Assembly (NCBI RefSeq): GCF_947172395.1
Contig: NC_069094.1
Span: forward strand, 11,708,292-11,772,291
From: Bicyclus anynana
Taxonomy: Eukaryota; Arthropoda; Insecta; Lepidoptera; Nymphalidae
Length of the DNA stretch: 64,000 nucleotides
Reading direction: 5' to 3'
The first letter of the stretch is position 1, and each line of letters begins with the position of its first letter. Below, piece by piece: positions 47,301 to 59,300 of this stretch. The notes under the pieces were generated by a model. The model had not been told where the DNA came from, did no database searches, and worked only from the letters and a program-made list of their open reading frames with translations. Both the position numbers and the translations under genes were made by a program.

Positions 47301-50300
47301 ATACAAGACATAACCAAATTTCAACTAAACCGGTTCAATAGTCGCGACTTTAAAGAGTAACAAATATCCATATAAACTTTTGCATTTATAATATTAGTAA
47401 CGTTGTAACGGGTATACGTTAAATAGATACTTTCAAAGCCACCATGACCCAAGCTCCATAGAGTTTGGCTAGTGAAAGTAGACTGAAATCACCCTACAAA
47501 TTAAAAAAAAACTCTTAAACAAAATAAAAAAAAAACATGCGTTTTCATAATTTGTTTAGATAATTTATTTGTTTGAGAATACATTTCTACCTATACTATA
47601 AGTATGCACTATAATTTCGGGAATTTACTACGATTTTTCCAAAATTTGTCGGGCGATTTCAGTGTCTACTTTCGTTTGCCAAACTCTATATACCTACCAT
47701 ACTTATCTATTATAGGAGCATGAACTGCCAAATCAATATGAACTGACGCAAGTTTGACCACAGGTCTTGACCACAAAGTTAATATTTAATTATGATGACC
47801 ATTTCATGAGATTTTAAATGTATGCGTAATTTAAAACCTTTATCAGCGAGTTACAGCAGAGGTGGGAAGAGATTAGCGTTCCATTGTGTTTAGTGAACAG
47901 ATACGTAAAACAGGCTTCTTAAATCCTTAGGAAATGTTAGGAATATTCACATTTTATCCATTTCTTTTTTTTTACATTATTTAAAATTTTAAAACCTTCT
48001 GGGAACTGGAGTAAATTTTTAATATTAGTTACAATGAGACGAATATCTTAACATTCCATGGATTTACCGTGCGGGTGCCGGGTCCATCGCGTGGTAGAGA
48101 GAAAAACACCAAGCAAAGTCCAGGACTTGTGACTACTGGATGTAGGGTTAAGGAATTCCTTAACGATCGATCAACACTCCCCTTCTCTGCTCGTGTTGTT
48201 CTCCCTACCTAAACCTATCCAAATTTGGTAAGATCCTATCAAAGCAGCTTTGGATACTCGTTCTAATATAGAACTAACTGCACTTCTAGAGAGGCCAAGG
48301 TCTTTAAGCAAGTTATAGAGAGATTTTGCTGGTAATCCTCTCGCACCTACTTCTAAATATATGAAAATAAAATTTTTGAAAGAACCCCGAAGGTTATGCA
48401 ATTATTAATTACATTCGTGATCAAGTCATCCCCCTATTTCGTAATCGCGATTTACGTTTTTCAGACTGCCCTTTCCTGTGTTTCTATGAACATTACTAAT
48501 ATTAAAAATCTGAAGAGTTTTTTTGTTTGTTTGAACGCGCTAATCTCAAGAACTACTGGTCCGATTTGAAAAATTCTTTCAGTGTTAGATTATTTATCTA
48601 GAAAAACTATAGGCTATATATTGTCTCCGTATTCTTTCGGGGACGGAAACCATGCGGGTGAAACCGCGCGGCGTCAGCTAGTTTTTAACCGACTTCCAAA
48701 AAGGAGGAGGTTCTACGTTCGGCTGTATGTATGTTTTTTTTTTTTTCTTGTGTATGTCCAGCGATAATTCCGTCATTTGTGAACCGATTTTGAAAATTAT
48801 TTTTTTGTTTTGAAGGGTTTGTTTCCAGGGTGGTCCCATTTTTTTCATGTCAGGATCTGATGATGGCATCCTGGAACTTTTGAAAATCGTAAAGACGGCT
48901 AGTGCGTTTGTTAGTGTTTCCATAAGGTATTTTAAACCACTACAATTTTATGAAGATCTGGAGTTGGTCTGATGATGGAGCCGAAACACAGACGATGAAA
49001 CTCGTCAACGATTTACAGCAGGTACCTTTTGTTTGGGCTTGATTTATTTGTATTGATGAGAACTTTCCACCTAGATGGTTTGTGACTGTATTAAGGGTCT
49101 GATGATGAAGACGAAGGACAGTTAAGAGAATTCCTCAACGGTTCTCAGTAGCTACCTTGTGTTGACTTGATAATTTTGTATTGATGAGAACTTTCCACCT
49201 GGATAGGTTGTGACTATATTAGGGGTCTGGTGATGAAGATGAAGGAGAGTTAAGGGAACTCCTCGGCGGTTCACAGTAGCTACCTTGTGTTTGGACTTGA
49301 TAAATTTTATATTGATGAGAACTTTCCACCCATATGGATAGGACAGTCACCTTTCACGTTTTTCTGAATATTCATATTACGTGTGGATAAAGGGGGAGTG
49401 AAATTTTGTATATGAGTTAAGGTAGTATTTTTAAAATTGGGATTGTAGGACTTAGATACTTATCATAAGAAAATAACTTTTCAACTAATTGCTTATTAAT
49501 TTTTGTTCACACTCGGTAGGTGTGCTAACACTAAAAATTAAAAAATTAAAATTTTAATAAAAAAAATTCAACCGACTTCCAACTCAAAAATTAACCTAAA
49601 CTAAAAAGCAAAAAATAACATCTTACCTATGTGCTACCTTCTGATCAGTTTGAAGGCGGTGCCAATCCAGTGTCATATTTTAATTAAAGCCGTTTCTGAA
49701 AGAACCACAGAAATTTTGTAATTTAAACGGTTTGAATTGAAACATCACTGGCTTGGCACCGCCTTCAAACTGATCAGAAAGTAGCACATAGGTAAGATGT
49801 TATTTTTTGCTTTTTAGTTTAGGTTAATTTTTGAGTTGGAAGTCGGTTGAATTTTTTTTATTAAAATTTTAATATAAATAAATATGAATTACGTCTAAAA
49901 GAACTTGTTCGTGATCGTGAGATAATAAAATTACGGTAACACAATTATCTACCTACAATTACTAACTAATTTCTAGCACAATTCACGAGTGATAAGTTTC
50001 TTATAATATTGACCTCATTGTGTTCGACAGTGACAATAGTAATTATAGTTGCATTGAAATTTTCATTATCATAGTTTGTATTTAGCTAACAGTGACCCCG
50101 TTGTGATATTTTGCAAGGTATGTTACCCTGTTGATAGGTTTACAAGGTCGTGTTATTGTTGAAGGGATTAATCATGTAGATAAAGGGAAAAATAAATCCG
50201 GTCTTATTTAGACTAGTTGACACCTCGCGGTTTCTCAAGCGTAGCTCCCGTTCCCGTGAGGAAACGGTGATAAAATATAGCCTATGATTTTTAGCAAATA

Positions 50301-53300
50301 ACGTGATTTTCTAGTGGTAAAAGAATTTTCAAAATCGGTTCAGTAGATACAGAGAACACCATAAATTATACCTCTTTATAATCTATACTAATAATATAAA
50401 GAGGTAAAGTTTGTAAGTTTGTATGCTTGTAAGTTTGTAACATTCTTTAAATGGGGTAATCTTGGGAACTACTAGCAGAGTTCTCACAGTCACCAAAGAA
50501 AAGTGCTCCGAATACCCTTCTTAATAGACAGTTTTAGCTCTATAGTGGGTAGTTAAAATACGTTGATAATATATAATGATGAATGGCTAATTTTATTAAA
50601 TTAAATTGAAGTAGGTACTACAAATCACTATAGATATATGTATATTACCCCGTAATCCGTGGAACAAATTTACAAGTGATTACTATCAAGCTAATTTTCC
50701 GTGAGTAACTTTTGGTGAACTACCCTCCTCCCAACTTGTATTTAGGTTATTAAAACTTGTTACTAACCAGCTGTTTGTTTTACTGTTGATTTTTTGCTTA
50801 ATTATTAGTTATACAACTTAACAGCTACAATGTCCTACAAATTGCGTGGTACATTGTCTCGTTCCGACGCTCAGAATTTTTTATTACATGGTAACCCAGT
50901 TGGCTACCAAAATCAAGAATTTTCGTAAATAAAAAAGTTCAGTGTCTTATCAAGATGAAGCTACTCACAGAAAATTAACTTGATAGTAGATCATTCATTT
51001 ATCATTCATTTCCACGGATCCCGGGCTATATACAACGTAACGAACATTTCAAAACTGTTCTATTTTTTTCGTACCGTAATGCTAAATCGCTTGGCGGTAC
51101 GCCGTTGCCGGTAGGGTGGCCACGGCCGAAGCCTCCCACCAGCCAGACCACGACCAATTAAGAAAACCTCAGTCGGCCTAGCCGGGGATCAAAACCAGGA
51201 CCTTCGTCTTGTAAATCCACCTTGCACCACGGTGACCGTCAAAAATTGTTAGGTAAAATAAACTTAGAATTATACATACAGTATTATACGTACTATACAT
51301 TTTACTAATTCTGCTATATAATAAGTCTACTATAAATGACTAGATGTATTTTATCAGGGTAAAAAATTCGATCATGAGAGCCAAGGTCATTTTCGGTAAT
51401 AAAAAGATGATACTTTTTTGGGCGCCTATCCACCGTACCTAACCAGTCCCATCAATCTGAACGCATGATTAGGTCACGGACGATGATCTCATTAAGTAAA
51501 TACCAAAATATCAACTTCAAAGTACCTATTACTTTCAGAATTTTTTTTCCATTGGTACCTACTAATATTTTAAATAGGTAAAGTTAGTAAGTTTGGCTAC
51601 AGGCCCTGGGGTTATGACGGCCTCCGTGGCGCAGTGGTATGCGCGGTGTATATAAAGACGGAGGTCCTGGGTTCGATCCCCGGCTGGGCAGATTGAGATT
51701 TTCTTAATTTGTCCAGGTCTGGCTGGTGGGAGGCTTCAGCCGTGGCTAGTTACCACCCTACCGGCAAAGACGTACCGCCAAGCGATTTAGCGTTCCGGTA
51801 CGATGCCGTGTAGAAACCGAAAGGGGTATAGATTTTCATCTTCCTCCTAACAAGTTAGCCCGCTTCCATCTTAGACTGCATCATCACTTACCATCAGGTG
51901 AGATTGTAGTCAAGGGCTAACTTGTAAAGAATAAATAAAAAAAAACCTATTATTTGTTGAATTAAGCCGGGACTAGAACCCTGAACCTTATCTGTAGCCA
52001 AATACTGTAACAACCTAGCAGTCATGACAAATGTAATAAACTACAGAGTAATAAAATATAGGAGTGCCAAGAAAATTAATTATCTCGAGATAAGTAGCGT
52101 TTAAAACGGAACACGAAAATAATAAAATCTTATGACAGGAGCGATTCTCACGATTATTTTAAACTTATTACTACTTTGTCTACGTTATTTATCTTCTTCT
52201 TTGATTGCCTCTCCGACTAGCGAAGGCTAGCGATCAGCTTCATATACCTTTCCTTCCTTTTTTATTAGCTTCATATACCTTTCCTTCCTTTTTTATTTTT
52301 CACGTTGTTTTTCCTATATTAAAAATTTGCAATAATGTAGAGGATAATCTTAGGATCTACAGAAAACAAAAAACCTTTTTATATTTTTTTTTATTCTTTA
52401 CAATTCTAACTAAACTTGACTAAAATCTCACCTGATAGAATTGATGGTGCAATCTAAGAAGAAAGCGGGCTAACTTGTTAGGAGGAAGATGAAAATCCGC
52501 AATCCTTTCGGTTTCTACACGACATCGTACCGGAACGCTAAATCGCTTGGCGGTAGGTACGTCTTTGTCGGTAGGATGGCTTAGCCACGACCGAAGCCAG
52601 CCAAAATAATCTGACAATATCATATTATAGCATTCAGCCATTTTTATTTTTATGCTAATTTACATGGTCTGCGGATAACAAAGAGAAGATTGACGTATTG
52701 TTTTTTTTACATATTAATTTACGATCACTAATAACCAAGAAAATGAGATTTTAAATGACAATAAATTTGTTGTTCACCATATTAATAATATTGGACAGAT
52801 TATATAATAAGGACAGATAGAGGAGAATGGACAAAGGAGGAATAAGACAAATGTCAAGGACGTCAAATCAAAGGACAAAGGAGGAAGAAGACATCAAGGA
52901 CGTCGAATCAAAGGACAAAGGAGGAAGAAGACATCAAGGACGTGTCAAACCAAAGGACAAAGAAGGAAAAAAACATCAAGGACGTCAAATCAAAGGACAA
53001 AGGAGGAAGAAAACATCAAGGGCGTTAAATCAAAAGATGGGAGGATGATTTACCAAAAGGATGGAGGACGTTAGCTCGAAACAGAGCCACCATACCATAA
53101 GAAGTGAAATATATTGAAAACAATGACTTTTGTCCTCAAAATTTAAAACACTGTGTAGATTTTGAGACAATTTATAGATTTAGAATGCCGAGATAAAAGT
53201 TTATACAGAAACTCAGCTAGGTATCTCAAATTCCGAGTTGAACTTACTGAAATGACTGGGCTAATTGTTAGTCAACTTACTACTATACATTGAAAACCAA

Positions 53301-56300
53301 ACCGACTTCATGAGGTAGTTCCTGAGGTAGACTTTTGTGGGTAAATTAATGATCTTTCTTTTTCAGGTGGAGATGGTGGGTCTCACTCAGTCTATTGTAT
53401 GGAAGTGTGAGTTCCTTCCAACAACCAAACATGGTCTTCATTATGGTCGACGATATGGTACGTGTCCATCTTTATATATTTAATAATTGTAACTTAGCTG
53501 TAACTACATCGACTCCATATGCCGATTGAAATGTCTGCTATAGAGACTGTGCTGATGGTACGCAATGGTGTGCAGAAAGTTTCAAATAGGGTAGGCATTA
53601 TACCGTGTGCAAGTTGTACAAAATGGATTTTTTTTTTCTCCACTAGGTACAGAGTCTTAATGAATCCTAAAGATAGACAATGCATTTATACATATATGTA
53701 GAGCAGGTCACGATCTATCGAAAGCCGTGATAGCAGTGGATATGACCTCTGCCTTCGATTCTGAATTAGTAGAAATTAAATTCGTTAAAATGCATGTAAC
53801 TGAAAATTTCGAAGTGCATTTTACAGTTATTTGCATTTTAAGAAATTGAATATCACGTGTCTGAAACGTTGACGGAAAAACATCGTGAGGAGCACACCTG
53901 AGATTTTTTTTTTTTTTATCCAATATAGGCTAGTGCTTGACACAACAATTTAGCCTGATGGTAAGCATTAATGCGGTCTAAGTTGGAGCGCACTTACCCA
54001 GACGCCTATTCACTCTTGCTTAGAAGGTGTTTAAATTATAAGTGACAGGAAACAAAGCATTCAGCGGAACAGCGGACAACAGCGGAAGGACATTACAAAT
54101 TTTTGCTGTACGAATTAGAAATGTGGATGCAAATCGTTTCGTACGAGTTGCCTTGACAATGTAAATTATTTGTATGTATGTGTATTACTAATACTATGGT
54201 TATATTTGTTTTACGCTGATGTCCTTAAGTTTTCCTAAACCGAAGGTTGCCTGGAAAAAATCGCTACTTAGCGATAAGGCCTCCTCTTCTTAATATGTTT
54301 TTATTTCACTTGTATTTGTCTTCGTGGTGTGCAAATAAAGAATATCTATCTATCTATCTATCTATCCAAATATATATGGATGCCACTGTTCGCGACGTCT
54401 TGCTGTTCTGTGGTAGAAAGAAGATAGAGTAACTAAATGAAAACTAGATGTAATTAGTCAGAGCGCATTATTTGTATCCACATCAGCTAACCATTGTGGA
54501 AAATCACGCCAATTATTTACCTTAACCATAGTCCATTATTTCCTTTTCAAGTTACGTTATCTGAAGCTTTTACTCAGCCTAGCTATAGGAGACCAGTAAC
54601 TATACTTAGATACATGTTATCATTCAATTCAATAGGGGCTTACTCGAGTATGCACGCCCGGTTCCATCTTAGCTGATGTAATTTGCGTAACAAATGTTAG
54701 ATATAGATAGCTATACTATTCCCGCAACTGTCTGAAGCAGGCTTTACCCTTTGACATAGAAGGTGAATCACGAATATTCTACAGCTATGTTCCATTAGGC
54801 GATTAAATTGCATTATTGTTAACAATTAGACATGCTAACGTTAAGTTTTTATACAAGTTAACAGTGATTAACTGTGTAGAATGCTAATTAAGAATGCAGA
54901 ATTTTTATTATCTATTAATTAGTATTTAATTACATACTACAGTTATAAAATCTGTAGTAGCTACTTAGTAATAAAAACTGTCAAGTTTGAATCACAAATC
55001 ACAAATACCTACCTATTACAATTTAACAAAACAAAACAAATATTGACTTAAAAATGCACTAAAAAATTTGAAGACCTTTAAGTTACCTCGATTTCCCCAG
55101 AATCTCTGACCTGATGAATATGTGACTACCTGGAGAGATTAATCCTATCAAAACCAGAATTTTCGAAATACATCAAAAAATAAATTAATCTGACGAGTTA
55201 AGAACTTCCTCCTTTTTTGAAGTCAGTTATGACTGAATTGTTAACTATGGAAGAAACATTATAAGTTTTATTGTTATTTAATAATTAATAATTTCTCGTC
55301 AATTTTCTCCGTTCTATGTCAAATATTTTAGCTGGTTTGAGTTAGAAGTTTGACTTTTTCATAGGTCTAAAGGATTTGAGACTTGGGAGTTAGCATTAAT
55401 TAATAAATACTCTTAAATCGTCAAACCTTACCTTATAAAACCTTTAAATGTTTTTGTGGGTCTTAAAAATACAATAAAAATGGTTCCGAGCTGTGAGCAT
55501 TACAATTTTTTGTTTCTTTTCGTTATGGGTTTTAGCAAAAACCAAATCGAATGTTATAATTGATCATGACCTTTGATCAAAAAGTGTAGATGCCCGATAA
55601 GGGTCTTACTAATGATACAAAAAATAAGTGTATATTTTTTGTAATTTTTGCACCTTCTGCAATTCTTATCTAAAGTTAATGACATTAGAAGTTTATTTGT
55701 ACGTCCTAGTAATGCACACAAAATGTTTATAATAAATTTATATCTGACCTTTATTTAAGTCAGCCATTGTCGGTCAATTATTCTCAAGTTTCCGCAGCGC
55801 AAACGGCAGCGAAGACGTTTTATAAGTCGAGCCGTCGCACGCAGTGACTAATACACGATCAGTTATAGTCGTGGGTGCTGCAGAAATGTGAGAGTAATTG
55901 ATCGTCAATGGCGTGCATTATGCTATTTGTAGCATTAGATTTCGTTTGCGGCGAATTCAATCCCTTATATTTTATTCATAACTTGATTACGGGTTCTCTA
56001 TGCAAACTTTGATTTCCAGTTTTATAGCCTTTCATAATATATTATTTTTGCGATAAACCTTGGCAAGAGTGAATGTCTGTCATTCTATTAGGTTAAATCT
56101 ATCAATCAAATACAAATACTTATTATCGCTTTGATAATATTATGATGTATGTTTGGGTCACCCACCTCCTGGTGATCTGGTAGAGTCGCCTAGGGGATAC
56201 GTGCCTCGAGGATACTCTCCTGGAGGTTTCCCCTGGTCATATTCTTCCAGTCTTTTTTGGTGTCGACGAACAAAAGAACATCGCAAAACCCACAGGAAAT

Positions 56301-59300
56301 TCTGCTCCAAAGTTCTATTTATTATCAAAATTCATCTAAATCGGTTTAGTGTTTATGGTTGGTTGGAAAGGGTAACAGACAGTCAGATAGACTAACTTTT
56401 GCATATTTTCTAATATAAGTAAGCAAGCATGAACTTTGGAAGTATGGCTGGATCTTTTTGTTTATTCATCATCATTATCAGCAGATGGACGTCCACTGCT
56501 AGATATAGGTCTCTTGCATGGACCTCCAAGCAGGTTTCCCCTGATCATATTCTTCCAGTCTTTTTTTGTGTCCACGAATAAAAGAACATCGCAAATCCCA
56601 CAGGATATATTTTCTGCGCGATAAGATTCTGTTCCAAAGTTTCATTTATCACTGAACCAAAATTCATCTAAATCGGTTTAGTGTTTAAGGTGGGTTGGAA
56701 AGGGTAACAGACATATAGACTAATTTTCGCATATTTTATAATATTAGTAAGCAAGCATGAACTATGTAAGTATGACTGGATCTTTTTGTTTATTCATCAT
56801 CATCATTATCAGCAGATGGACGTCCACAGCTGGACATAGGTCTCTTGGACCTCCAAGCACAACGGTCTCTAGCCGCCAGCATCCAGCATCGGGTTTACTG
56901 CTCAAATGAAACATTTTTTTTTTTTTTTTTTCTAAGATAGTTGACATTATAATATTAATATGTATACAATTATATACTACATATAAATACTTATATATTG
57001 TATAAATACACACAGACACTGGAAAACACTAATGCTCATCACACAAATATTTTCCAGTTTTGGGAATCGAACCCACGGCCGTGGATGCAGAAAGCAGGGT
57101 CACTCCCCATTGCGCCACGCGGCTGTCAATTGTACTTGAAGTTGTATTTGAATAATGGAATTATTTCCAGGGTTGGAACGACGTGTCGTGGCATGGGTCG
57201 AACCAGATTCCAACGCCGAACCTCGACACGCTGGCCACCCGCGGCGTCGTGCTGCAGCAGTACTATAGCGAGGCGATATGCACGCCTGCGCGGACTGCGC
57301 TGCTCACTGGGAAATATCCTATGCGGACAGGTAGCCTATTTGCATGTCGTATATCAACATTAAGAGCCTGTTTTTAGAGGCCTAGTACAGTCATAACTAG
57401 GGTTGCCAGGTCGGCAATCCTAAAAGCCTGTAAAAGTTTTGTCTCTGAATGCAAAAGCAAGCTTTTTTGATGACGTTACGTTATCAACCCATTTCGGCTC
57501 ACTGCTGAGCTCGAGTCTCCTCTCAGAATGAGAAGGGTTAGGCCAATAGTCCACCACGCTGGCCCAATGCGGTTTGGCAGACTTCATACACGTAGAGAAT
57601 TAAGAAAATTCTCTGGTATGCAGGTTTCCTCACGATGTTTTCCTTCACCGTTTGAGACACGTGATAATTAATTTTTAAAAATGCACACAACTGTAAAGTT
57701 GGAGGTGCATGCCCCGGACCGGATTCGAACCCACACCCTCCAGAATCGGAGGCAGAGATCACATCCACTTGGGTATCACGGCTCAACGGCTTTTTTGATT
57801 ATTATCATTAATCTTGTTGAATAGTAAATTAATAAATAAAATCAAATGGCAAATCAGCCTCAGGTAAGTAGATACTTTATTATTAGTCAGTCAAATAGTC
57901 ATCAGACAAAATAAATTTAAACATGTTGATAAATAAACATATACTAATGAAAGGCACAAATAAGACTTTTAGCTGAAAATGCAAAATGTAAAAAGCCTAA
58001 CAAAAGCCGGACAAGCCGGACACCGTTGATTTGGGCCAGACACGCAATTAAAAAGCATGCCTTATGTCCGGACGCCTGGCAACGCTAGTCATAACTATAT
58101 TTAAAGGAGCTTAAACCCACCATGCTGTTCCAATGCACTGATTGAATAACACTATTAACTAGAAATAGTAACTCCGGAGATGAGTATGAATATGTGTTAT
58201 TATTCACCAGTACGATATCTACAGCAAGAGTAGGCCCGAAGTAACAAGTAGTCTAAATCTTAAACAAAGTAGGTGCCAATCAAAAATTTTACTGCTCTTT
58301 TATTGAATGACAAATGCCATTGACTGCGAGTTAATACGATGCATTCAGAATTTAACGCGCTTAGGTACCTAATTGGAAGTGGAAAGTACAATTAAAATAT
58401 GTACTTGCTTATCGTTGCTATGTTATGTTGATATTATGTTTGAAAAACGTTACAAATGTAAGACATTATAATATACTAGCTGCCACCGCGCGGTTTCACT
58501 CGCGTGGTTCCTGTTTCTTGTATCCGTAGGAGTACGGGGATAATATATAGTCTATAGCCTTCCTCGATAAATGGGCTATCTAACACTGAAAGAATTTTTC
58601 AAATCGGACCAGTAGTTCCTGAGATTAGCGCGTTCAAACAAACAAACTCTTCAGCTTTGTAATATTAGTATAGATTACTAGGTTTTATATGTCAATTAAA
58701 AATTAAGAAAAACCAAATTAATAGGCGTTTTAAAGTACGTGTATCAACGACTCCTAGTACCTAATAACTCTTAACTTAGCATATGTTTTCTGTGACGTAG
58801 CGCATATTGATAAAAACTATGAAGAAATATAATGGTATTTTGATTTGCACGCTCTGCTTTAAACTGGAAACAGTTTCATTTACTATTTGTATTCTTACAA
58901 CATCATAGACATACAATTTGTCTATAATGTTTGCAACGTTCTAGTGCAATCGCAATAACATTATGAAAATTGTTCACCATAAAAAACTCATTTATTAGCA
59001 GAATAGAAAATAATGAAGTCTATAAATATAATTAAAAAGTGGAAGATTTTTTATACATTTTTGTTAGTTTATTAAACACGCTAAAGTCTGGATTGTAGAA
59101 ATTCGTATTCGTCCCACCTGTTCGGAATCTTGTTCATATTGGCAATCAAAAGGCGCCTTTTTGGACTATGCGTTATAAGTAACTTTTTAATTTTCTAAAT
59201 ATGTAAATTAGGAAAATTTTTAGATATTTTTTTAATTTAAATGTTTCCTTAATTTCCATTTTATAAAATGCTTATTATTTAATTTGTAAAGCAACTTATT

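Noticed and set aside
48960..49330. CRISPR-like regular repeats
   Set aside because: Units are contiguous tandem copies of about 130 bp without spacers, in an animal genome.
52827..53048. 73-codon charged protein
   Set aside because: Produced by a 40-bp tandem repeat; no start context or neighbouring exon.
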